In this document: positions 20,701 through 28,500 of the stretch, one piece after another
How positions within the stretch are numbered: position 1 is the stretch's first letter
Layout: each line of letters opens with the position of its first letter
Source: Rhynchonema sp. JSB1_4
Taxonomy: Eukaryota > Nematoda > Chromadorea > Monhysterida > Xyalidae
DNA: 64,000 nt
Assembly (NCBI GenBank): GCA_030248065.1
Contig: JASAMV010005263.1
Span: 18,479 to 82,478 of the forward strand
Reading direction: 5' to 3'
Made by a program: the position numbers and the translations under genes
The notes under the pieces: model-generated
Database searches by the model: none
What the model saw: the letters and a program-made list of their open reading frames with translations, nothing else
Told to the model about the DNA's origin: nothing

Positions 20701-23205
20701 ACAACCTTACAAAATTACCGGGAAGGACCTTTTTTTTTATGGTGAGCGTAACTTCGAGAATTTTCTTTTCAGCGTCCTCTCCCCCTATTCGGTCCAACAT
20801 TACTTCTTTGTAAATCAGGACATTCCATCACAAAAAGATTTTCACCTTACCCCGCCCATCCATCGCCCGAACAACATCCCGCGCATCGGGGCGCTGAGGC
20901 TGCTACTCCCTGACCGCAATGTCCCGATTCGATTTCGCTTCCCTCCCTCCGAACCCTTACAATCGACCATCTCGCTTCTTCTCTGCCTATTTTAGTGTGT
21001 GAGCTCAGGAGGTGCAGGATAGCCTAGATGACCGACCATAGACATCTCAGGTACCGTCTCCAATAGGGTGCGTTGTTGAAATCAGAAATAACACCTCCCC
21101 TCTGATCAAATGGGTGCATCGCTTTTAACTCACCCTCGCCCCCCCCCCTTCACCCCTCCTATCACTCGCTCAGCCGCCCCCCGTTCCGTCACCGGTCCCC
21201 CCACCCGCCTTCAACAGAAGAATCACTCTCGCCTAACATCGGGGTTTTGGTCTTAATTTCATGTTTCTGTGGACTTTGTGTTGATTACCTACATCAAGTC
21301 TCAGATTCCAACCCTCTTAGTAATGACATTTTCTACCCTCCTCGTAGGGTACTTTTACTATAGCCCGCGCGTTCCAGATTTACTATCGCTCTCCTCGTTC
21401 AAGATTACAGCCCTTTGTAGACCCAATTTTCCTTATACTTTCCTCTAATTCCTTCTTGACCCATCGCATCTGCTGATTTCCAGGTTGGAATTTTGTTTGC
21501 TGCAATATCTTGTCTATTTTTCGTTCCAGCCAGTCATCTGCAGCCAACTCTCGTTTATGTGGTGTAGAACAATTTAGTGTTGCACCGGATGCGTCAATTT
21601 GACCCTTCAATATCGCTCCTTCATAGCGTAGCTCGTAATTGTGTATGTAGGTGATAAGCTCATCCCAATCGTCAGGCAACGTTGGGCATGTGCGCACGAA
21701 CGTACTTAGATGTGGCAGTAAACCATTAAGCAGGCAGCTCTTCAGCATTTCACGTGCATCGTCGCCTGGTTGTTTGTTGTAGCTGTTTTCATAAAGCGCT
21801 TCTAATTCGCAAGCGAACGTCAAAACACTCTCGCCAACTTTTTGCGATCGTTTCAGCAGATACTGAGATTGCACATCCCCAGCCTCTTGTTTTCGAAAGT
21901 CTTTGATAAGCTGCTGTGATAACAGCTTGAAATCCGCTTTGGTTGCATCACTGTACTTCTCGAACTTACTAGCAGCTGGGCCAGCAAGCAAAACACGCAC
22001 AATTCCTGCTTTTTGTTCATCTTTGTATCCAAATGTTAGTTTATCGACTTGTTTCAACCAAGAACGAATGTTACAATTAATGGTGTCACCACAAACTATC
22101 CAATTTGGCACTCACATATATTATGGGTTGGGTATGGGTCTTTTCAACTTTTCTAGGACATCCTTCTTCAACAAGCTTTTCATTCTAGTTCAATATACTG
22201 TACGTCAAGCAGTAAAACAATAGTGCTGGCCGCTGGGGATCGGATGATCGCGTTCTCGATGAACTCAAAACCTGGAACACTACCTGCGCTTGAGTACAAA
22301 GTGGGTGTATATCACTAAGTTGTTTCTCTGGTGACGCCAAAAGGTGCCCATTTCAGAACGAATCAATTTTGCAAGCCGATTATCAGCAAATCTGCATTTC
22401 TGGCGTTGAGTACGATGACGAGACTGACACGTTCTTGCGACTAAACATGTCAAAAATGACCACCGGCAAGTACATGATGGTGGACGTTCTGGGCTCCCTT
22501 GATCAACCGTGCACGTGGCAAATAACCAGATATTGTGTTCCGAACAACCATCTGTTCTCTTTACACACTGTAAAAGGCGCTGACATGTTCTACTTGGAAG
22601 CTGTAACCAAAAGTGCAATTCGCCGTGACCTTTGCCGCAGTTGGAAGATTGTCCGAATCCGCAAAGACCAAACGGCTACAACGTATCTACCAGTCACAAA
22701 GCCGTGTTACGTGAATGACAACATAATGAGCCACTTTGGTTCGCGCAAGTGCCGCGGAAAATGTCTTCTGCAGTGGGAGGGCATGACTGTCTACAAGCGA
22801 AAGCTTGTGATCTATGCGCTTGGTCCTCGGTGGTCCGTGCATTTCTTCTGGATAAATTTGGACGATGACAACCAAACATATGAACTGGAACACTTCATTT
22901 CAATTACGGTGCCTGTCGCAAAACCGTCGTGGAAACCAAACTTTCACCCGTCTGGCGACCATCTTGTGTGCATTGTGAAACATCATCGGCAACATTCATA
23001 TGGCCTCGATCCAGCTCACGTCGTTATTATTGGCATGGATCCGCTGCCTCTGGCACAGTTGTGTGCAAGTGTTGAGCATAAAAATGCGGCGAAGAATAAC
23101 TATGACTGGAACCACGTGCTTCGCAACACCAACCCTTGTATGCGAGAAATATTGAAAAGCACCAGCTCTATGGACACAATAAAATTCACCACCAAGTACG
23201 AGTGA
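14709..23205 (+). CDS. Unrecognised spliced protein (about 402 aa), split by a retrotransposon in an intron
   Basis: Probable exons: 14709 to about 14793 (donor uncertain), 14870-15000, 22157-22300 and 22357-23205. Donor GTAAGA at 15001 and acceptor TTTTCTAG ending at 22156 enclose the gypsy element; both sides are phase 0 and the joined exons sum to a multiple of three. The last intron is 56 nt (22301-22356). The product has short repeated blocks of strands with Trp and aromatic residues (CTWHLHNP, CTWQITRY, RSWKIVRI), suggesting a beta-propeller-like fold, but no family is recognised. The ATG overlaps the ATPase ATG, and the stop lies 17 nt from the protease stop, so it belongs to the viral element. 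An unspliced reading ends at 15041. Whether the giant intron is still spliced is unknown. Confidence 0.5.
15060..15530 (-). promoter_or_regulatory. Probable 3' LTR / promoter region of the gypsy element
   Basis: Downstream of all gypsy ORFs on the minus strand. Contains a TATATAAGG box (minus strand, about 15298-15306) and direct TACGGTATACGG repeats (about 15150-15230). No second copy was found for confirmation, so the edges are uncertain. Confidence 0.4.
15529..15981 (-). CDS. Cys-rich env-like ORF of the gypsy element
   Basis: ORF of about 150 residues located between integrase and 3' LTR, where errantivirus-like elements carry env. It has about a dozen cysteines in pairs (RSCNN, HCTTG, WCCATQC, TTCRARDASC) and Asn glycosylation candidates, consistent with an extracellular glycoprotein fragment. 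There is no signal peptide, fusion peptide or membrane anchor in this ORF, and the upstream frame is closed by a TAA, so only a fragment remains. Env identity is a positional inference. Confidence 0.35.
15982..16683. other. AT-rich remains between gypsy integrase and env-like ORF; no supported gene
   Basis: Short ORFs only, with many stops in every frame; probably decayed 5' part of the third ORF and spacer of the retrotransposon. Confidence 0.4.
16684..18339 (-). CDS. Ty3/gypsy integrase (551-aa ORF)
   Basis: C-terminal part of pol. HHCC zinc finger (HANHDDRMAGHFG ... CIECQRHK), DDE core with Asp in VSMDCVGPL, Asp in ILSDQGVNY and Glu in NGQVERVNKTL, the gypsy-type GPF/Y-like module (YNGPFVIQKV), and a long Glu/Lys/Arg-rich low-complexity tail ending with repeated EEKEGEG-type blocks. 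The tail contributes to two meaningless Leu/Phe/Ser-rich ORFs on the + strand. The upstream junction with RNase H (18340-18366) needs a frame change, so the polyprotein is broken. Confidence 0.95.
   Translation of the reverse strand: MSVCSQNECTFLELQAQDATLAHIISYLKRDTPIPLKSEAHRIMAFDADRFEILEDILHYLDGKRERVALLVVPHDMRQEIIHANHDDRMAGHFGVSKTFSKIRARYWWPRQYRDIYDHVRQCIECQRHKDTTRKHKAELQPLPIPARSFARVSMDCVGPLPESDPPERYKYMIVFSDALTRWPIVVPTTNIDATTTARALVEHVICYHSCPEEILSDQGVNYTSDLIAEVCRLCNIKQLFSLPYRQQTNGQVERVNKTLVTALSFYAQGHETSWPKHLPYILFAYRTSLHDVTKRSPFSLLYGAEAVLPRDISLNFRTTPYMADIDDYALELPQRLTEAWQWARQYWKQAQDVMKHQHDKKAWGPELHVGDKVYVQALTPTPNRNKKLRYKYNGPFVIQKVCFPNITVREIDDKNNSRIRQYHYEQVKLCPRIGNEASNISDITDSDTDVSKPSRGANRNPKRQFATHPEPRIVTHGYNLRSLHRGSSADHPTAKGGIEQKQRGEGREEKEGEGETAGGEERQEERKGAGRNERRDSTVRRRRAVKPAAH
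18359..19725 (-). pseudogene. Ty3/gypsy reverse transcriptase and RNase H, frames broken
   Basis: RT motifs on the minus strand from about 19720: SWRLTIDYRSIN, SSVDLLQGFFQIPI, LPQGLKNSARVFQKL, then the catalytic YVDD (about 19365), followed by the thumb and the RNase H connection (FIIECDASYKGLG, IYSDHQPLCYLL, DALSR). Breaks: a frameshift just before LPQGLK (about 19455), an in-frame TGA at 18767-18769 where the family has Trp (xxxALKKFR), and a frame change near 18360. Residues upstream of about 19725 (protease and RT N-terminus) are missing. Confidence 0.92.
19726..21382. other. Indel-rich, possibly misassembled stretch inside the gypsy element
   Basis: Where protease and RT N-terminus should be, all frames are closed. 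The part 20536-20660 reproduces pieces of 15548-15720 in the same order but with bases missing, especially in runs (ATGCACCTTTAATCAA, GTTTTAAT, AAGCATCACGCGCTC). This looks like a low-accuracy read or a heavily deleted copy. No gene supported. Confidence 0.45.
21383..22111 (-). CDS. Ty3/gypsy Gag (capsid) fragment, 242 aa
   Basis: Retrotransposon Gag with the typical central pattern of this family: WLKQVDKLTFGY, ILLxG-like AGPAASKFEKYS, a basic-aromatic LLSQQLIKDFRKQ helix, VGESVLTFACELEALYENSY and LKSCLLNGLLPHL. The ORF opens with GTG, and in-frame stops lie immediately upstream, so the natural N-terminus is lost or displaced. The C-terminus stops before any CCHC zinc knuckle. Confidence 0.85.
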   Translation of the reverse strand: MPNWIVCGDTINCNIRSWLKQVDKLTFGYKDEQKAGIVRVLLAGPAASKFEKYSDATKADFKLLSQQLIKDFRKQEAGDVQSQYLLKRSQKVGESVLTFACELEALYENSYNKQPGDDAREMLKSCLLNGLLPHLSTFVRTCPTLPDDWDELITYIHNYELRYEGAILKGQIDASGATLNCSTPHKRELAADDWLERKIDKILQQTKFQPGNQQMRWVKKELEESIRKIGSTKGCNLERGER

Positions 23206-23222
23206 GTGCATATGTTTAGTCA

Positions 23223-23726
23223 TTATTTATTCGACAGCAGCGTATGAATGTGTGCTGGTGATTGATTAAACAATTTATAAATCATTTGGGCAACAAAATT
23301 ATTATTTCGAGATGCATCTTTTGAAAAACGATTTATAATGTCTATGATTGAGTGATTTTTAACTAGCAGATATGCAAACACAATACAATAAGTCCAGTCA
23401 TTTGCATCAGTGGCTTTATGAAGTGGTTCTGTTAAAAAATAAATCCCGGGAAAGTTTTGACTAAGAAACATCTGTAACGTGGCGCCATAAGCCGATGGAT
23501 GAATTGCTTTTGGGGACAGAAACAGGCTTTGTTCTGATAGTGGCTTTATTGCTAAAAGCGCTGGTGTCTTATTCTCTGCACTTAGTACAATCGCAAAATT
23601 CCAGTTGTTGGGATCTATTCCTTCTGACAGACCAAAAATATTTTCCGCGCTATAAATTCCGCGAAATCTTCGTGCAACGTTCTCATCCAAGCCAGCCATT
23701 ACCCTAGTCAAAAATTGAAAGGACAT
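23223..23726 (-). CDS. Adenain-like cysteine protease fold, catalytic His apparently lost (167 aa)
   Basis: Position and pattern match the Maverick/adenovirus maturation protease: RFRGIYSAENIF near the N-terminus, a central strand (NWNFAIVL) where the family has a catalytic His-Trp, a spaced helix (GATLQMFLSQNF), the Cys-containing WTYCIVFAYLL where the family has 'CG.y..yfl', and a final SRNNNFVAQMIYKLF helix. Only the Cys is kept; the His position reads Asn and the 'FDS.G' segment is absent. So it may be an inactive relic, a repurposed protein or a wrong call. The ATG overlaps the dUTPase ATG in one CATG. Confidence 0.45.
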   Translation of the reverse strand: MSFQFLTRVMAGLDENVARRFRGIYSAENIFGLSEGIDPNNWNFAIVLSAENKTPALLAIKPLSEQSLFLSPKAIHPSAYGATLQMFLSQNFPGIYFLTEPLHKATDANDWTYCIVFAYLLVKNHSIIDIINRFSKDASRNNNFVAQMIYKLFNQSPAHIHTLLSNK

Positions 23727-24165
23727 GGCTCAGTTCAATACCGTATTTGCTAAAGTAGCAGACGAGACTTGCTTTAAACCAGCAAAAGCACGAACAAATG
23801 ACGCGGCGTTCGATATCGCATCAAAATACTACGCAGCGATTCCACCGTACAAAACAGTAATAGTGGATTCCGGCGCCCACCTTTATATACCACCAGGTAT
23901 GTGTGGATTAGTTTTGCCACGGAGCAGCACCAACCTTCAGGGATTAAGCGTTGAAACGGGGGTGATTGATCCGGGTTATCTGGGTAGTGTGAAGATTGTA
24001 ATGCGGAACCACACAAGTCAAACGATTGCAATTTTGAAGAACCAACGTATTGCTCAGGTTTTACTTATTCGTGTGTTTGAAGGTGATCTAACATTTTTGC
24101 CATGTAGTTTTCAACCACCAGCCACTGACCGCGGTTATTCCGGCTTTGGTTCCAGCAACAACTAG
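23725..24165 (+). CDS. dut: dUTPase (dUTP pyrophosphatase), 146 aa
   Basis: Trimeric dUTPase that hydrolyses dUTP to dUMP, keeping uracil out of DNA and supplying dTMP synthesis. All five motifs are visible in order: NDAAFDIAS, PRSSTNLQG (motif II), GVIDPGYLGSVKIVMRN (motif III), NQRIAQVLL (motif IV), and the C-terminal RGYSGFGSS that closes over substrate (motif V). Length is normal and there is no intron. The start codon overlaps that of the divergent protease-like gene; its TAG overlaps the TAG of the convergent gene in one CTAG. Confidence 0.97.
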   Translation: MAQFNTVFAKVADETCFKPAKARTNDAAFDIASKYYAAIPPYKTVIVDSGAHLYIPPGMCGLVLPRSSTNLQGLSVETGVIDPGYLGSVKIVMRNHTSQTIAILKNQRIAQVLLIRVFEGDLTFLPCSFQPPATDRGYSGFGSSNN

Positions 24166-24548
24166 TTTTTTATTTTCCCAAATGAAAGTACATAGGTAGC
24201 TCTATGATCACCGGATATTTTGTCAAACATGCTTGGTGTTAGTTGACATAGGCCTCTAGTTTTTAGCAAACTACTAAGAGCGACAATATATGTAACAGCT
24301 CTACCGTGTGAATAATAATGTCCCATGTTATCAACAGGAAATGTCTCTTGAAATAAAAAACATACGGCTTCATTCACTGGTAGCTTCTTGACGGTTTCGG
24401 CTAATTTCCGGATTTCTTCCCCGTGGGTTTCTTCAAGTTTCCGGCAGGCTTGATGCAATGCGAATGTCGGGTGGCGGTTGATGTATGTCTGAAGGACTAG
24501 GGCAAAAGGGGACTCCATTGTCACACTGAGGGTTCTGAAGGCAGACAC
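24162..24548 (-). CDS. Possible Bcl-2-like protein of the viral element (128 aa)
   Basis: Small alpha-helical protein. The stretch HQACRKLEETHGEEIRK is BH3-like in spacing, and SHGRAVTYIVALSSLL resembles the BH1 'NWGR.va...f' region, preceded by LFQETF as in Bcl-2 proteins. Adintoviruses are known to carry Bcl-2 homologues, which supports the idea by context. There is no C-terminal membrane anchor. ATG 24548 or the internal ATG at 24518 (MESPF) could be the start; further coding sequence to 24630 (MELNERTRQRLQ) may be a first exon. Function is inferred, not shown. Confidence 0.38.
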   Translation of the reverse strand: MSAFRTLSVTMESPFALVLQTYINRHPTFALHQACRKLEETHGEEIRKLAETVKKLPVNEAVCFLFQETFPVDNMGHYYSHGRAVTYIVALSSLLKTRGLCQLTPSMFDKISGDHRATYVLSFGKIKN

Positions 24549-24630
24549 AAACCCTAAGACAACAAAATAGGGTCTGTAAGGATACCAGAATTGCTTGGAG
24601 CCGTTGACGTGTGCGTTCGTTCAGTTCCAT

Positions 24631-25503
24631 TGTGGTGAAAAATAATTAATCTTGGTCTTTTCTCTCATCGCGGGTTGAAAATAAAACCGGGGGGCTTGTG
24701 ACAGCCGGTTCAGGAATTCATCGTCTGGATGATTGATGGCTTCTGGAGTTTAATGTGTCAAGTGGGCGGTTGACAGGTCATTCCAGATTTTACTGAAAGA
24801 TTAATGGCTTCTGGCGTTTATTGAGCCAGGTTTATAACAACCCATACTACTAAAAAAAAAAAATTGCCCGAAACGATGGGCATTTTGAAAAGAAGTTATA
24901 TCTCCATTCCACACATCAGATAGACAAAAATGAACAACCACAGTCACGGTGGCTGAGGCGAGCAAAGCGCCAGTACGCTTCTGAACACAAATAAGGTCCA
25001 GCACAGATGAAGGTATCTATATATCTCATATTTCGTTATCCAAATGACAACTCCAATGGCAACAGAAAATAGACAGTAGAAGCACGACTGCCTGCGCAAG
25101 GCACAACCTAAACACAGGCACAAGGCTCACCGAGATAAAAAAAACGCCAAAATTGAACCAAATCGTAACTTTAGATTTACAAAAAAAATTATTACGGCAA
25201 TCCCAAATGGGATAGGTCCCTCGCCTTGGAACAATTTTTCCGATCACAGATTGAACATGCACTTTTTCTTGATGAGTCTAATGAAACACGCACCACAATC
25301 AACGATAACACGAAAAATAAATACGCATAATACTGACAGGCAGGACGCATGATAAATAGAACAACAAACAGTCTGCTCTGTCCATAGTGACACGACATTT
25401 TCGGTCACCTCATAGAATATTCACCAAGACGACCACAGTAGACAGGCCACAGCCACTATCGGGTTCACTGTAAACAGGCTGGACTGTACACCACAGAACA
25501 TCA
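24631..25503. other. Right flank of the viral element and 3' flank of MFSD13A-like copy 1; no gene
   Basis: Contains a direct repeat GATTGATGGCTTCTGGAGTT (24730) / GATTAATGGCTTCTGGCGTT (24801) and an A-run near 24850. From about 25070 it is diverged-homologous to 31380-31800, the 3' flank of copy 2. Confidence 0.5.
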
Positions 25504-28500
25504 TTAGGTCGGTTCAATCATGGGCAGTGATTCGACTGATTGCGCGATGTCAGCGAATTTCACCGATCTCGTGTGTCGATCGTGCAGTGAATAGCGACTC
25601 AATATCAGGTATTCGACGACGGCAAGCACGATTGTGACCCAGCACAGTATGCCGAACATGCCTGAGCACGTATTGATCATGTAAACAGCAATGACGGTTG
25701 TCCGTTCTTACGTGACCCAAAAAAGGGGACAACAGTTCTTTCTGCTGTCATGAAACATCAGAAACATTACTGGCTTCACACGAACTAGGTCAGGCCGTTA
25801 TACGCCAAGGTCAAGTTATTTTTTCAAAGAAATTTATCTCGAGAGTTACGACTGCGCAAAATTTGCCCACGATGGCCAGCAGCTAATGAACACGTATTGG
25901 CAATTCCGAAACTGGTGTCATTACATCAACAAATTTCGAACGTGCCTACATGGCTGTGTGACCTTAAAAGAAATACTTGTCGCGCAAACACAAAATGGGC
26001 CGCGAAAACATTACACATCACTTATAAACCCTTCCGCACAAGTTCCGTTGCGGAAGTTGTGCTGACAAACAAACGGACTAACAGTCTCTCAAATGCGACC
26101 ATTCCTCCTGATCGGTGCTCATGTATTCCGCCGCCGGTTTGGCCTTTTTGTATTGATCGTAATCGTAGCTTCCTGAACACAAGCAGATAAGGGCTCAACT
26201 TGGTGCACAAAGCTAAGCGAATCACGGCCGTAGCAATATAATGAATGCGATAGCTGACAGTTTGCAAAAAAAGTTGACGCACCCATAATGGCGACGACCA
26301 ACATGGGCCCTAATGACTGAGCTGGTTTGGTGATCAACGCGTTCAGACTGAAGATCACCGATGATATGGGCGTGCTGAAAAGTGGAGAAAGGTGCGTAAA
26401 TGGAAAAAGTAACCTGCGAAATTTTCATAAGCACAAACGAATACACACCTTCGTTTGTGTCGCACCATGTCGTCATCAATCAGGTCCGGGAATAAAATCA
26501 TGAATAACGGTGAGCAGACGAATAGTAGAATGCTGAAACATTAGCCTGTCTGAACCACACCACCAGCTTCTTGGTCGGTTCAGTGGTCCTTGGTCCTGCC
26601 GCTAAGTTCTGACAGACACAGTGTAGTTCCTGGGGGGAGGGGGGTCCCCCCTCGGGTACGTCTGTTCCCCCTCCATGGTACGCCTACCCCACTGTTCCCC
26701 TCCGGGTACGTCTGCTCCCCCAATTTTTACCTAAAATAGGCAAATTTTGGCCTAAAATAGGCATTTTTAGGCATAAAATGAGTGATTTTTAGGTCAATGT
26801 CGTCAAAAATCGCCAAAATACCTTTTTTATTGAGATTTTTTTCCAAAAGGGGGCAAAAATGAGCCAAATTTTCGACCTCAAAAAATGACTTTTCTCCAAA
26901 TTTGGGTCCTCCCCCCCCTCCGGGTCCCTCCCCCGTCCCCCCAGGTGGGTACGTCTGTTCCCCCTCCGAAAAAAGGGGGTACCGCCTGTTCCCCCTCCGG
27001 ACCAGGAACTACACTGGACAGACACGGTAAACAGTCACTTGTTGTCATACCAGACTTGAGCTTCGCGGACGGCAGACTGTATAACATGCAGAACAGACTC
27101 GTAATTAGTGTGGGGGATTGCTAACTAGTCATGGAAACAACAATAGCAACCTCACGGTGCGTCCATTTGGTGGCGCGTTGATTAGAACGTGTACCGGCGC
27201 CAGCCAAATTACCAGAAACCTAAAAAACCACAACCCAAAATGCAGCCTACCTTTCCAAAAATATATAGAGCATAATAATGATGGGATAATGTCTGCCGAT
27301 CATGTACATAACGACCGTTAGTGCCACGCTGACACACAACAGACGGCGGAATACCGTATACGGGCCGAGACGCTCCAGCACACTGCCGAACAGAATTACG
27401 CAAAGCTGCAACAATTTGGTAGGTTGCACATGGCGAGTAAGCAAGCCCATGGGGCACAAAGACACTAAACCAAACAAGTCATTCGCTTGTTGGCTTTATG
27501 ATTCAATTTTAATTTCCATATCTGGCTTATTACTGCCACAAGAGTTGACAGGAAAAACGAGCAACAACAATATTTCGCAAACTGCATATATATTAGGCCG
27601 ATAGGGTCGCAATAAAAACAAATGACAAAAAATAAGATGAGCAGTTAATTGTGACAGATCACCGCTGGCAACTGCAATATCACAAACCTGAGGAAAGACA
27701 CTATTGACCCAGTAGAAGAGACTGATTTGCCATGAGCCCAACGGCAGTATGTGTCGTGGAATGAGTCCCTCAGTGAAAATGGCGGCAAAACTGCCGTGCA
27801 CTGTGGTGCGTACAATGTGGAAGAAGTTGGTCCAGGTCACGTAATGGAAATTCGGCTCAGTCATCACTTGTTTGGTTAGATGGAACACGTCAGACCAGCT
27901 GCAAACAAACAGTTGCTGTCAATACAGAACAAGAAGGTTTGCAAAAACCTTCCGGACGCGACTTGCCAGCCGATTTTTTTGCGAAACGACACAAATTGTT
28001 TAAAAAAATCAAGCCAACAACATCGGGGGGCACAACGTCACGCCGGTGGTCTCAAATACCCCGCGAAACCTAGGCGTTGACAGGACTCCAAATTAATTTT
28101 TTTAAATAATTTGCTAAATACAACAGTCACACAATGCTCTCGCATCCCTCGACTAACGTTTCGTACTGTTGAACAACGGAGGCGGTAGACGAGCCAGATT
28201 GTGAAACATCAACATTTGTTTGTTTATTCAAATTCTGTGACGATGCGACGGAATGCACTTGAGCAATTGAATCCTTAGCGTAAAGTCCCGTATAGACGAA
28301 GGCACATATTGATATGCACATCAGTAGCAGCGTCGCCATGCGGAAACTGGGCATGTCCTGTAGATTAAATTCGAGTGGACACAACGCAAGTTGTCTTTAT
28401 CATCGTCCCTTATCGCACGTTAAGCAGTGTTTGGACTTTTATCTCTGTTTTCATCACAACAGCCCTGGGCGAGCGAGCAAGATATCAGCCGCAGGACTAC

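Larger units (their letters stand above)
15050..22115 (-). mobile_element. Ty3/gypsy retrotransposon, decayed, minus orientation
   Basis: Order on the minus strand: gag (22111-21383), a corrupted stretch, RT/RNase H (about 19720-18359), integrase (18339-16684), a Cys-rich env-like ORF (15951-15529) and a probable 3' LTR (15530-15060). The reading frames are broken by stops and frameshifts. No matching 5' LTR is seen beyond 22113, so the element is truncated there or its LTR is unassembled. It lies wholly within an intron of a Maverick gene. The boundaries are estimates. Confidence 0.85.
10413..24630. mobile_element. Polinton/Maverick (adintovirus-like) element, incomplete, with nested retrotransposon
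   Basis: The hallmark set (retroviral-type integrase, A32-like packaging ATPase, penton-like protein, adenain-like protease) plus dNK, dUTPase and a possible Bcl-2-like gene identifies a Maverick-type integrated DNA virus. Genes overlap or abut by a few nucleotides on both strands. Without the gypsy insertion it is only about 7 kb, and no protein-primed DNA polymerase or double-jelly-roll capsid ORF is visible, so it is truncated or rearranged. No terminal inverted repeats could be recognised, so the ends are approximate. The integrase carries an in-frame TGA. Base composition and intron style match the surrounding host genes. Confidence 0.8.

Noticed and set aside
22157..23205. Major capsid protein for the spliced unknown gene
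   Set aside because: It is next to hallmark genes, but its Trp-rich short-strand pattern does not resemble double-jelly-roll capsids; left unassigned.
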